DNA from: Mesorhizobium sp. M4B.F.Ca.ET.058.02.1.1
GTDB taxonomy: Bacteria > Pseudomonadota > Alphaproteobacteria > Rhizobiales > Rhizobiaceae
Length of the DNA stretch: 64,000 nucleotides
Direction of reading: 5' to 3'
Assembly (NCBI RefSeq): GCF_003952505.1
Contig: NZ_CP034450.1
Location: 930,001-994,000 of the forward strand
The notes under the pieces: generated by a model
Databases searched by the model: none
Told to the model about the DNA's origin: nothing
What the model saw: the letters and a program-made list of their open reading frames with translations, nothing else
Shown here: positions 28,572 to 36,541 of the stretch, piece after piece
How the letters are laid out: the number at the start of each line of letters is the position of its first letter
Numbering within the stretch: position 1 is the stretch's first letter
Program-made: the position numbers and the translations under genes

Positions 28572-28822
28572 TGGTCGGACAACTTCTCGGCACGACGCCT
28601 ATCCGGCCCGGTTTGGAAAAGGCCTACGATGCCGCAGTCCTCTTCGAGGCGAGGAACCCCGCATGCACACTGCAGGAGGTCGCGCAACACTTGCTCGACG
28701 AGGAAGTGCTGCCGGACTGGTGCGCCTCGGGGTGGGCCGCCGAAGCCGCGGTAGCGGAATGGCGGTCGTTCTGGCACTACCTGGCAAACATTGTTCAGTA
28801 CCGTAGCTGGATGGCGCACTGA
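28571..28822 (+). CDS. Small hypothetical protein (83 aa)
   Basis: Starts in a TGATG overlap with the preceding gene, so int and two small genes form one unit ending at the terminator 28851-28879. The protein is acidic with several Trp (LPDWCASGWAAEAAVAEWRSFWHYL) and a segment ACTLQEVAQHLLDEEV that could be a helix-turn-helix. It could be an integration accessory factor; this is inference. Confidence 0.6.
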   Translation: MVGQLLGTTPIRPGLEKAYDAAVLFEARNPACTLQEVAQHLLDEEVLPDWCASGWAAEAAVAEWRSFWHYLANIVQYRSWMAH

Positions 28823-28850
28823 TCGGAGCGGTAGGCCATCTAAAACTGAC

Positions 28851-28879
28851 AAAAGAGCGCCCACGGGGCGCTCTTTTTT
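28851..28879 (+). terminator. Rho-independent terminator after the int operon
   Basis: Perfect 8-bp stem GAGCGCCC-ACG-GGGCGCTC followed by six T; four A precede the stem. It lies 28 bases after the stop at 28822. Confidence 0.9.
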
Positions 28880-29000
28880 GTTTTCGGCGCGAGCTCGTAG
28901 CCCCGCTGCCGAGGCGTTTTAGTCCAGAGCAGCCTGTTGATCGGTCCAGAATCCAGCACACGGCGGCAACTTATCCGCTAAGCTACTGATTTCATTCATA

Positions 29001-29026
29001 GTCCCTGGGAGGTACCTGCCAGGGAC
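29001..29026. promoter_or_regulatory. 26-bp near-perfect palindrome
   Basis: GTCCCTGG-G-AGGTACCT-G-CCAGGGAC is symmetric at 24 of 26 positions. It lies 105 bases before the small HTH gene, in a 308-base gap without genes (28823-29130). It is a candidate operator for a regulator of the element. Confidence 0.55.
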
Positions 29027-29052
29027 CATGGACGACATCTCCGGACTAAAGG

Positions 29053-29095
29053 ACATTTCACGGCACATGCCGGCGACAGCTAGAGCCGGAAATGT
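29053..29095 (+). promoter_or_regulatory. Structured leader before the HTH gene
   Basis: Nested inverted repeats: ACATTTC (29053-29059) with GAAATGT (29089-29095) enclose CCGGC (29070-29074) with GCCGG (29085-29089, sharing one base). The hairpin would lie in the 5' leader of the HTH mRNA. No known riboswitch was recognised. Confidence 0.35.
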
Positions 29096-29130
29096 GGACC
29101 TCGAACAGACAAGGACCCCCGGAGAGAAAG

Positions 29131-29352
29131 ATGAACGCCCACGACATTATGACGGAGTACGTGACCCAGTCTCAGCTGGCGGCAGCGCTGGGCCTCACGA
29201 CCAAGACACTGCAGCGCTACGGACAGTTGCCCGACGGGCTCCCCTCCCTCCGCCTCGGCGGAAAAACCCTTTATCGCGTGAGCACCGTTCGCAACTGGAT
29301 CGCTAAGCGCGAGACCAAGCCGAATCCGCGCCGGGCGGGGTCGCCACGATGA
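29131..29352 (+). CDS. Small MerR/AlpA-like HTH protein
   Basis: A 73-aa protein starting at ATG 29131 behind GGAGAGA. The helix-turn-helix is visible in VTQSQLAAALGLTTKTLQRYGQLPDGLPSLRLGGKTLYRVSTVRNWIAKRE, the layout of AlpA/excisionase-type proteins used by satellites and islands to control excision or replication. It overlaps the next gene by four bases and heads the replication module. Confidence 0.72.
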   Translation: MNAHDIMTEYVTQSQLAAALGLTTKTLQRYGQLPDGLPSLRLGGKTLYRVSTVRNWIAKRETKPNPRRAGSPR

Positions 29353-29459
29353 CCGCCGCGACGCTGCTGGTCGCCCTGGCTGCGGGAGCCGCGACAGGGC
29401 TGCTGATCAGCGCCGTGGTCACCCTCACCGAAACCAAGGGTGGCGCCCGCCGTCGCTGA
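29349..29459 (+). CDS. 36-aa single-pass membrane peptide
   Basis: An ATGA overlap with the HTH gene sets the start. The peptide has one hydrophobic helix, TLLVALAAGAATGLLISAVVTL minus its edges (residues about 4-25), and a basic end GGARRR. It is too short for common gene callers. The overlap with the gene before it makes translation plausible; the role is unknown. Confidence 0.5.
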   Translation: MTAATLLVALAAGAATGLLISAVVTLTETKGGARRR

Positions 29460-29497
29460 CACCGGGCCTCACCGAACCGAAGGCGGAAACCATTCCA

Positions 29498-29875
29498 ATG
29501 ACCATCCCCGATCTCGACGCTTGGCGGGCGCTCTGCCCGTTCATTATCTGGCGCGACAGGACCGGCCGCGAAGTCCTCGCCAACCGCCTGCACGTTCCGA
29601 TCCTGCAGCGATATCGCGGTGTCGCGTCGGTCGCCGATCCGACAGAACAGGTAGCATGGGTCGAGCGCGAGCTGCTCTGGCACGGCGACGCAAACGCCCC
29701 GTGGTCGGCCACGGTCGGCGCCACGGCATCGCTTGCCCGCGTCAATCGCATGCTCGCTCAATGGGGCCTGCCGGCGCTGCCAAAGCCACCTCGGCCGGGC
29801 GCCAGCCCAAGGGGCGCTCGGGCCGACAGCGCGCAGCCTTGGGCCGCGCATTTCCGGCAGAAGGCCGCATCCTGA
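29498..29875 (+). CDS. Hypothetical protein (125 aa)
   Basis: Soluble protein with Trp-rich segments (LDAWRALCPFIIWRDRTG, QVAWVERELLWHGD) and a Pro/Arg-rich C-terminal tail. It ends one base before the next start, within the replication operon. No family is recognised. Similar small genes usually accompany primase genes in islands; a link to replication is inference from position. Confidence 0.6.
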   Translation: MTIPDLDAWRALCPFIIWRDRTGREVLANRLHVPILQRYRGVASVADPTEQVAWVERELLWHGDANAPWSATVGATASLARVNRMLAQWGLPALPKPPRPGASPRGARADSAQPWAAHFRQKAAS

Positions 29876-29876
29876 A

Positions 29877-30599
29877 ATGGTTTACGACCTCGCGCAGCGC
29901 GTGACAGTGCCGCCGCTCCTGAAGGCCGAGTTCGCCAAGGCGCGCGACACGGTCGAGCACGCGCGAGGCTGGCGTCGCCACCAGGCGGCGCGCCTGCTGG
30001 CCGAAGACTATGGCTACCGCAACGGCTGGCGTCTCCCGGCCCGGCCCTTGTCCTTCTGTCTGGGGCAACTAGAGCGGCGATCGAACCAGACACGGCGCAG
30101 CGAGATCGGCTACCCGCAAGAGGGGTTTGAAAAACCGATCTTCTATCGCGCCGACGGGCGGCCGGCGGCGATCGTCGCGCATCCCTACCACATCGACGAG
30201 CGGCAGCTGGCCGGTCTCCGCGAGCGGTATCTGCTACGCTTCGAAATCGACGCGACCTACCCGGCATGGCTCGCGCTCGGGCTCGGCGCGAAGCTGCTTG
30301 TCATCACGCCGGACGATGAGCGCATCGCCGCGCTCGACGCCGAGGTGGCGCGTCTGCAGGACACCTACCTCAAGGGCTCGCTGGCCGCTTGGCGCGCGCA
30401 TCTGCGCGGCGAAGGCATGCCGATGACGGTCGGGCGGCGCGGCGGCCACGCCGCGCCCGGCTTCGGCTCGATCGCGCCGCACGATCCCGAGCGGGCCGCC
30501 CAGCGGGCCGCCTTTTTCCAGCGCCAACAACCCCGACAGGAACGCGCCGCCGTGGAACAGCGAACGCAACTCAGATTTTTCAGGAAACCGGACCAATGA
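29877..30599 (+). CDS. Hypothetical protein (240 aa), replication operon
   Basis: Starts one base after the previous stop and ends in an ATGA overlap with the primase gene, so it is firmly in the operon. The sequence has a basic N-terminal half (VEHARGWRRHQAARLLAEDYGY) and a middle FYRADGRPAAIVAHPYHIDE, followed by a helical segment and a Gln/Arg-rich tail. No catalytic motif is recognised. Tight coupling to the primase suggests a replication accessory protein. Confidence 0.65.
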   Translation: MVYDLAQRVTVPPLLKAEFAKARDTVEHARGWRRHQAARLLAEDYGYRNGWRLPARPLSFCLGQLERRSNQTRRSEIGYPQEGFEKPIFYRADGRPAAIVAHPYHIDERQLAGLRERYLLRFEIDATYPAWLALGLGAKLLVITPDDERIAALDAEVARLQDTYLKGSLAAWRAHLRGEGMPMTVGRRGGHAAPGFGSIAPHDPERAAQRAAFFQRQQPRQERAAVEQRTQLRFFRKPDQ

Positions 30600-33145
30600 A
30601 CGCCATGGCCAAAACCACCCCTCTCAGCCCCACCGAAGTGCGCCTGCGCGTGAAGGCCCACGGCTACTCGCCGCTGCCGAACAAGGCGAAAGAGTGCGTC
30701 CTGCGGGAGTGGCCGACGGTCGAAGCCACAGAGGAGCTTATCACCAAGAAGTGGAGCCGGATGCTCGGATGCACCGCGACCGGCATCCGCCTCGACGATG
30801 ACCTCGCCGTCATCGACATCGACGTCGATGACGAGGTGCAGATCAAGAACATACTCAATCGACTTTATGACGCTTTTCCCGACACGCTCGGCAATCCCGA
30901 CGTGCCGCTGCTGATCCGCCATGGCGGCGGCGCCAAGCTCGCCATTTTCATCCGCACTGACGAGCCGTTCAGCCGCATCGCCTCGCGTGGCTGGACCAAG
31001 CCCGGCGAGACCGTCGACGACGGGGTCCACAAGGTCGAAATCTTCTCCAGCGCCTCGGCTCGCCAGTTCGGTGCCGTCGGCCCGAGGAGCTTCGCCAAAG
31101 ATGGCAGCATCGAGACCGAGTACAGGTACAAAGACCGCTCGCCGCTCGACACGCCGAAGTCCGCGTTACCCCTCGTCACTAAGAAGCGGTGTTTCGAAGT
31201 CGCCGACATCGTCGAGGAAGTGCTCGACGCCGCCGGCTGGTCGCCTGTCGAGCGGACCACCAAGGGCGAGAGTTCCGTCGAAGCCAAATACGATCTCACC
31301 GAGGATATGAAGTTCGATTGCAAAGACGGCGTCACTCGCACGCTGGCCGAGCTGCCCGACGCGGCGGCGGCATGGCGGGTCGCCGGTCAAACCCTACGCT
31401 GCTCGGCGGCGTGGCTCGAAGGGCCGGGCGCCAAGAAAACAGAGCGATGCATCATCGGGCTCGACCACGCCGGCAACGTGTTCGTTCACGAGTTCACGAC
31501 CGGCAACCACTACCCGGTGTCGGCCGCGCCCGAGGCCCGCGACATCAAGGTCACCGATCTGGCGCAGAAGCTGAAGGAAAAGGGCTATGCGCCGCCGCGC
31601 CTGATCCAAGTCAAGGCCGGCGCGCTGCACGAGTTGGCAACCGAGGCCGAGCAGGCGCTGCTCGAAGCTCATGCGCCTTTTTACGTGCACGGCGGCGCGA
31701 TCAAAAGGCCCGTGGTCGAAGAGGTCGAGGCCTCGCACGGGCACAAGACCAAGGTTGCCCGGCTCACGCCAGCGACCCCCGACATGATGCGCGATCATCT
31801 CAGCCGCGTGGCGAACTGGGAAAAGTACGACCTGCGCAGCAAGAAACTCGTGCCGACAGACCCGCCTCGCGACGTCGCGGCGACATTGCTGGCGCGCGAT
31901 GGCGAGTGGAAGCTGCCGAAGCTCGTCGGCGTCATCACCACGCCGACGCTCCGGCCCGACGGCACCATCTTGAGCGAGCCGGGCTACGATCCCGAGACCC
32001 GGCTGCTGCTCGTCGAGCCGCCGATGCTGCCGCCGATCCCCGACCAACCGACCCGCGACGCCGCGCTCGCCGCGCTCGGCACCCTCGACGCCCTGCTCGC
32101 CGAGTTCCCGTTCGTGAACGACGCCAGCCGGTCGGTGGCGCTGTCAGAGCTGATCACGCCCGTCGTTCGCGGCGCAATGACGCTGGCGCCGCTCCACGCG
32201 AACACCGCGCCCGAGGCTGGGACCGGCAAGAGCTACATCGTCGACATCGCATCCGCGATCGTAAGCGGGCAACGCTGCCCGGTGTTCGCGGCCGGGCACA
32301 CCGGGGAAGAGACAGATAAGCGCATCGGCGCCGCGCTCATGACAGGGCAGGCGCTGGTCTCGATCGACAACCTGAATGGCGAGCTCGGCGGCTCCAGCGT
32401 GTGCCAAGCGGTCGAAAGGCCCGTGGTCGACGTCCGCGTGCTCGGGCAATCCAAAAACGTGCGCGTCGAGAACCGGGCGACCTTCTTCGCCAACGGTAAC
32501 AACATCAAGCTTGTCGAGGACGTCGTGCGGCGCACGATCCTCTGCTCGCTCGACGCGAACATGGAGCGACCCGAACAGCGCGAGTTCAAGGCCAAGCCCT
32601 ACGACCTCGTCATCGCCGACCGTGGCCGCTACATCGCCGCCGCGCTCGTGATCGTGCGCGCCTACGTCGTGGCGGGATGCCCCGACACGCTGCCAGCGCT
32701 CGCCTCGTTCGAAGACTGGTCGCGGCTGGTCCGCTCGGCTCTGGTCTGGCTTGGCCGGGCCGACCCGGTCGAGACGCAGGAAGCCGCCCGGCGAGACGAC
32801 CCGAGCAAGAACCTGTTTCGACAGTTCGTCGCCTCTTGGCGCGAGACCAGCGGCACCGACCAGCAACTGACCGCCACCGAGCTGAAGAAGCTGGCGGAAG
32901 AGAAGACCAATATCAGCCCGTTCGAACCAAAGCATCTCGAACTGCACGCCGCTCTCGTCGCTATCGCGGCGCCGCCCGGCCGCGGCGAAATTAGCGCGCT
33001 ACGGCTCGGGGTGTGGCTCGGCGAGCGCTTCGGGCAAATAGTTGACGGCGTGAAGCTCCACGGCGGCAAGGACAAGCACACAAAGGTCAACGTGTACTGG
33101 CTGACTGAGACGGCGCCGCATGGTAGCGGCGCTGGCGAAGGGTAG
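30596..33145 (+). CDS. Prim-pol / helicase replication protein
   Basis: An 849-aa protein. The N-terminal part (about 1-160) resembles a bifunctional primase-polymerase: LAVIDIDVDDE with D74 and D76 as motif I, LLIRHGGGAKLAIF as motif II and KVEIF (E148) as motif III. After a middle region, an ATPase domain shows Walker A EAGTGKS (K545) and Walker B-like ALVSIDNL (D591), then a sensor-like VRVENRATFFANGNNI. This is the one-protein primase-helicase design of plasmids and phage satellites. ATG 30596 overlaps the previous stop. The candidate origin begins three bases after its stop. Confidence 0.85.
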   Translation: MNAMAKTTPLSPTEVRLRVKAHGYSPLPNKAKECVLREWPTVEATEELITKKWSRMLGCTATGIRLDDDLAVIDIDVDDEVQIKNILNRLYDAFPDTLGNPDVPLLIRHGGGAKLAIFIRTDEPFSRIASRGWTKPGETVDDGVHKVEIFSSASARQFGAVGPRSFAKDGSIETEYRYKDRSPLDTPKSALPLVTKKRCFEVADIVEEVLDAAGWSPVERTTKGESSVEAKYDLTEDMKFDCKDGVTRTLAELPDAAAAWRVAGQTLRCSAAWLEGPGAKKTERCIIGLDHAGNVFVHEFTTGNHYPVSAAPEARDIKVTDLAQKLKEKGYAPPRLIQVKAGALHELATEAEQALLEAHAPFYVHGGAIKRPVVEEVEASHGHKTKVARLTPATPDMMRDHLSRVANWEKYDLRSKKLVPTDPPRDVAATLLARDGEWKLPKLVGVITTPTLRPDGTILSEPGYDPETRLLLVEPPMLPPIPDQPTRDAALAALGTLDALLAEFPFVNDASRSVALSELITPVVRGAMTLAPLHANTAPEAGTGKSYIVDIASAIVSGQRCPVFAAGHTGEETDKRIGAALMTGQALVSIDNLNGELGGSSVCQAVERPVVDVRVLGQSKNVRVENRATFFANGNNIKLVEDVVRRTILCSLDANMERPEQREFKAKPYDLVIADRGRYIAAALVIVRAYVVAGCPDTLPALASFEDWSRLVRSALVWLGRADPVETQEAARRDDPSKNLFRQFVASWRETSGTDQQLTATELKKLAEEKTNISPFEPKHLELHAALVAIAAPPGRGEISALRLGVWLGERFGQIVDGVKLHGGKDKHTKVNVYWLTETAPHGSGAGEG

Positions 33146-33147
33146 TT

Positions 33148-33286
33148 CTGCGGGTAGTTGCGTATAGTTGCGGGTATCGTTTTGCTCAAACGCAGCAAAC
33201 TGTCAGTGGTAATACACGCCATCCGATATGACAGTTACGTTGAGACGGCTGGAATGATACCCGCAAGCCTCCGCAACTACCCGCAG
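33148..33286. other. Candidate replication origin: concentric dyad with four iterons
   Basis: Arm CTGCGGGTAGTTGCG (33148-33162), 5 bases, TTGCGGGTATC (33168-33178) is mirrored exactly by GATACCCGCAA (33256-33266), 5 bases, CGCAACTACCCGCAG (33272-33286). The octamer TGCGGGTA thus occurs four times, two per strand, each pair 20 bp apart. An inner repeat AACTGTCA (33198-33205) / TGACAGTT (33229-33236) shares the same axis at 33217. It starts three bases after the primase-helicase gene, as the origin does in SaPI-type satellites. Confidence 0.7.
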
Positions 33287-33701
33287 CCGTTTGAAATATC
33301 GCGACCGTCGCGTGCTGGAGCACATGCGAGAGCGACCGCTGTGCCTGTCGCATGCTACGCGGACGTGCCCGAGCCGCCGGCACGCCTGCCGATCGTTGTA
33401 GCCAACGGAGGGCCGCCGGCAACGAATTAAGGCTCACCTTTCTCTATACTCCCTAAAGAAAGCAGTTGCGCCAGGCCGCCGGGTGCGTCTCGACGACGGT
33501 CTTGCGTCCAGCCGCCCTCCCTGCTAGGAATATAGTCCTCGGCATCGCTCTGGTATCCCGGTTTCCGCCGCCATGCCAGACCCGACCCGGGAAAGCGTCC
33601 TCCGCTCTGGTTCGGTGCGCGGAGGCCGCACCATTGGGCGGCCCTGCTCCCTTCGGTAAGGAGCGGGGCCGCCACCCCCATCGAAAGGACGCTCCCAGAC
33701 C
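33287..33701. other. Gene-free stretch after the candidate origin
   Basis: Frames on both strands lack ribosome sites and protein-like composition. A short inverted repeat GCTCC-N9-GGAGC is at about 33645-33663. The promoter of the next gene is presumably here. Confidence 0.4.
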
Positions 33702-34313
33702 ATGGCGCGCGGACGAGGAAGACCCCCGAAGTTCTCCGAAGAGCAGGCGTTCGCCGCTGCTAAAGCCGGCGGCGGCATGTTCGCGATCGCCGATCGTCTG
33801 GGCGTCGACCGGCGTACGCTGGTCAAATGGCAGAACAGGCACCCCGGTTTTAAAGAGGCTGTAGAGAGGGGCCGCAAGGCTGACGCCGAGAAGCCGACCC
33901 AGGAGCAATACGAGGCCGCCGTCGACCTCCATGAGCGCGCGCAGTCGCTGCGCTCGCTGCTGGCCGACCTGACGCCGCCCGAACCCGCCAAGCCCGATCC
34001 TCGTGACGCCGAGCGCGCTGCAGAGCTGAAGACCGAGGTCGAGAAGATCGCGCCGAGGCCGCTCTCACCCAACCCCGACCGGCTTGACGTTGCGGTGATG
34101 ATCGCGGCGGCGGCGAAACCCTCGATCGCCCGGAGCAGGCGCGGACCGGAGCCGCAGGCAAGAGCAGAGCCGACACCGGAGCACCGGCCGCCCAGACGGA
34201 CAGCCTCGCCAGCAACTGACGAAGACACGCCGGAGCTGCCCTCGCCCGATGACGCATGGCGACGGCGTTTCGGCAACGGCGCGGAGTTGCAAGACCCGCG
34301 CAGCGGATGGTGA
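33702..34313 (+). CDS. HTH protein resembling a terminase small subunit
   Basis: A 203-aa protein beginning MARGRGRPPKFSEEQAFAAAKAGGGMFAIADRLGVDRRTLVKWQNRHPGFKEAVERG when read in pieces: an AT-hook-like GRGRPPKF, a helix-turn-helix (residues about 25-48) and a helical segment. This opening is typical of phage small terminase subunits and related HTH proteins. The C-terminal half is Pro/Arg-rich and probably disordered. No large terminase gene follows. In satellites a small terminase redirects packaging of a helper phage; that role is a hypothesis here. Confidence 0.55.
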   Translation: MARGRGRPPKFSEEQAFAAAKAGGGMFAIADRLGVDRRTLVKWQNRHPGFKEAVERGRKADAEKPTQEQYEAAVDLHERAQSLRSLLADLTPPEPAKPDPRDAERAAELKTEVEKIAPRPLSPNPDRLDVAVMIAAAAKPSIARSRRGPEPQARAEPTPEHRPPRRTASPATDEDTPELPSPDDAWRRRFGNGAELQDPRSGW

Positions 34314-34462
34314 CAAGTTCGCGACAAATAGCGACAACAGCCATCAACTGATAAGTAATCAGAGGACATCTGACGACAACCAACTGATTTCTTTCTATTT
34401 TTCTTGTGCTAGGGATTTATTCCTGTATTGTGTCCGTTGGTAGTCCACCGGAGCACCGAAAA

Positions 34463-35929
34463 ATGTCCCCTTCCAACCGTGACCGCCTGCTCGCCGATCT
34501 CGCCGACGACAACGACGAGAATGGCCTTGGCGACGGGCTTAGCGATGGTCTCGAAGACGACAACGAAGGCGGCGCGCCCGCCGCGCCAGCTATGCCGCCG
34601 TCGTCGTCGACAGCCCGCCCGGCGCCCTCCGAAGACGATGACGAGGGTTACACGTCCGAAGCCCAGCAACGCGCCGCCGAAGGTAAAGCCACTTTGCGGC
34701 CGCCCGACGTGAGCAATCTCTCCGCCCTGCCCCTCGACGAGCTGCTGAGGGCCCTCGTCAACGCGACCAAGCCGAAGCGCCGCACACGTGGGCTCAACGC
34801 CGATGCCCTCCTGCGATCGAAGCAGATTGACCGCATCGCTGCCAAGCTCGCCAGCACCGAGAAAAATCTCGCCGCGCTCGAAGCCCGCCGTGCCGACGTC
34901 GACGTGCTCGACGATCGGGCGCTGAACACCTTCCAACGGCAGCTTACGGACGCCGAGGCGACGATCAAGACCTTGCGCATGGCCCACGCGGCCCATGTCG
35001 GCATCCACGAGCGCGAGAGCGCCGAGGAAGCCCGGCAGGCTCTGGAAACCAGTACGCGCACGACAATCGCCAATCACGCCGCACAATACGCCGCAGGCCT
35101 TCAGGAGCTCCATTTCTACGCCGCCCAGATCGTCGCCCTCGGCGCCACTCTCGACGACCACAGGCAGGCCATGGAAGGTGCTTCCTACGTCGCCCGCGAG
35201 CGGGGCCAGCCGGAACTCGCCTTCGATCCGGAAATCCTCCGCCGCGCCGTCTGCCGCCTCTTTGAGACCGAGCCGAAGGCGGCCGTGATGCCCGAACGCT
35301 GGGGCGAGACCGATGAACAATGGCACAAGCGCCTGTTTCAGACGCTGCAAAGCCACGCCGAAGGCCGCATTCGCGGCGACGATCGCGACCAGCGGAACCT
35401 GAGGCAGGATAGGCCGCGCATTGAACGGGCCAGGAAACTCTATGTCGAGCGCGGCGACGACGAGGACGACACCGCGTACGGCCTGCGCCAGCTGGCGCAC
35501 CTTGCCGAGCAGCTGCCGTGCCGGCAGGCCGAAGGCGAGAGCGACAGCGACCACATGGCCCGGCTGCTCGGCGTGCTGGCGAAGACGCTGGGCATCACCC
35601 GCCAGGGCGAAAGCGACAGCGCCTATCTGCTGCGCGTCGGCAATGCCCGCGCCATTGCCGCCGACCGCATCGGCGACGTGCTCGACACGACCGGTCAGAA
35701 GGCGATCCCGACCATTGAGGTGCATTGCTCCAGCCCGGCGACCGCCGAGCGCCTGCGCCGCCAGCGCGGTCACCAACGCCTTGTCGGCGAGTTGGACCCG
35801 TGGGCCGGCGGCCAAAAGGTCTCGGTCCACAGCCGCATGACCGTCGCGCCGCCGCCCCGGTCCCTGCCGCCATCGCAACCGCTGCCGTCGTGGGTGCAGG
35901 ACGACGTCGCCCGCTTCGGCGACAGCTAA
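34463..35929 (+). CDS. Large hypothetical protein (488 aa), coiled-coil centre
   Basis: Not recognised. The N-terminal 75 residues are highly acidic and low-complexity (DDNDENGLGDGLSDGLEDD). Residues about 110-230 are predicted to be long helices (KQIDRIAAKLASTEKNLAALEARRAD) likely forming a coiled coil. A duplicated segment is visible: DEDDTAYGLRQLAHLAEQL, ESDSDHMARLLGVLAKTLG and ESDSAYLLRVGNARAIA are degenerate repeats. No signal peptide or membrane helix. ATG 34463 is an inferred start in an AT-rich leader. Position after a terminase-like gene suggests a structural or scaffold role, unproven. Confidence 0.7.
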   Translation: MSPSNRDRLLADLADDNDENGLGDGLSDGLEDDNEGGAPAAPAMPPSSSTARPAPSEDDDEGYTSEAQQRAAEGKATLRPPDVSNLSALPLDELLRALVNATKPKRRTRGLNADALLRSKQIDRIAAKLASTEKNLAALEARRADVDVLDDRALNTFQRQLTDAEATIKTLRMAHAAHVGIHERESAEEARQALETSTRTTIANHAAQYAAGLQELHFYAAQIVALGATLDDHRQAMEGASYVARERGQPELAFDPEILRRAVCRLFETEPKAAVMPERWGETDEQWHKRLFQTLQSHAEGRIRGDDRDQRNLRQDRPRIERARKLYVERGDDEDDTAYGLRQLAHLAEQLPCRQAEGESDSDHMARLLGVLAKTLGITRQGESDSAYLLRVGNARAIAADRIGDVLDTTGQKAIPTIEVHCSSPATAERLRRQRGHQRLVGELDPWAGGQKVSVHSRMTVAPPPRSLPPSQPLPSWVQDDVARFGDS

Positions 35930-35941
35930 TGGAGAACTGCA

Positions 35942-36172
35942 ATGCCAACCGCAAACAACCGCTTCAACGCCTTCAACTCTAGCCTCGCCACGCTCGCCAG
36001 ACAGTCGGGAGCGCCTGAAGACCGCACCGCCGCCATCCGCGCGGCTCATGAGCAGGCCCGGCGTGACGAGCTGGCGTGGCCGGCGAGCAAGGCGAAAGTT
36101 CCGCCACCCAACGGCAACCAGGACCTGACCCTGCAACAGCTCAACGCGCTGGCGATCGGCCCCAACACATGA
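35942..36172 (+). CDS. Hypothetical protein (76 aa)
   Basis: Starts 12 bases after the 488-aa gene behind GGAGA, so it is in the same unit. The protein is polar, Ala/Asn/Gln-rich, with NNRFNAFNSSLATLARQSGAP and LTLQQLNALAIGPNT. No domain is recognised. Confidence 0.6.
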   Translation: MPTANNRFNAFNSSLATLARQSGAPEDRTAAIRAAHEQARRDELAWPASKAKVPPPNGNQDLTLQQLNALAIGPNT

Positions 36173-36204
36173 CGTGCTTCGTCTGATCCGGAAGTTCGAC
36201 CACC

Positions 36205-36492
36205 ATGGCCGTCATCACGAAAAGGGGTTTCCCGCCAGTCGCCGCCACCATCGGCTCGTATGCCGCGCAGTTTGGCGGCCCGGCTGGCGCTAATGGCGTC
36301 GTCCTCGACGACGCCATTCAGCCGCGGAACGGCAGCAACCAGACGCGGCTCGAATACCTCCTGCAGGGGCCCGACAGCGGCGATGCCGGTGCCCGCTTCA
36401 ACTGGCGTTCGATGTGCACAGTCACGCCAGTCGAGCAGATGGTGCGAACGCTGCTGCCTTACATGCCACCCCTGACAAGACCTTCCCGCTGA
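36205..36492 (+). CDS. Hypothetical protein (95 aa), possibly truncated
   Basis: Continues the plus-strand unit, 32 bases after the previous gene. It opens MAVITKRGFPPVAATIG and has ARFNWRSMCTVTPVEQMVRTLLPYMPPL before an abrupt end. The sequence character changes just after its stop, where the less GC-rich right module begins, so its C-terminus may have been cut by a recombination junction. No domain is recognised. Confidence 0.5.
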   Translation: MAVITKRGFPPVAATIGSYAAQFGGPAGANGVVLDDAIQPRNGSNQTRLEYLLQGPDSGDAGARFNWRSMCTVTPVEQMVRTLLPYMPPLTRPSR

Positions 36493-36541
36493 GCTTGCAA
36501 CAGCTGGCGAGCCGCGCGCATGTGCAGCGACGGGTGGACTT

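Noticed and set aside
33186..33437. Open frames in the region after the candidate origin
   Set aside because: They overlap the dyad, lack ribosome sites and have no protein-like features.
34409..36136. 575-aa minus-strand frame
   Set aside because: Opposite the 488-aa gene. Its composition is shadow-like, while the plus frame has start signals, helical repeats and a linked downstream gene.
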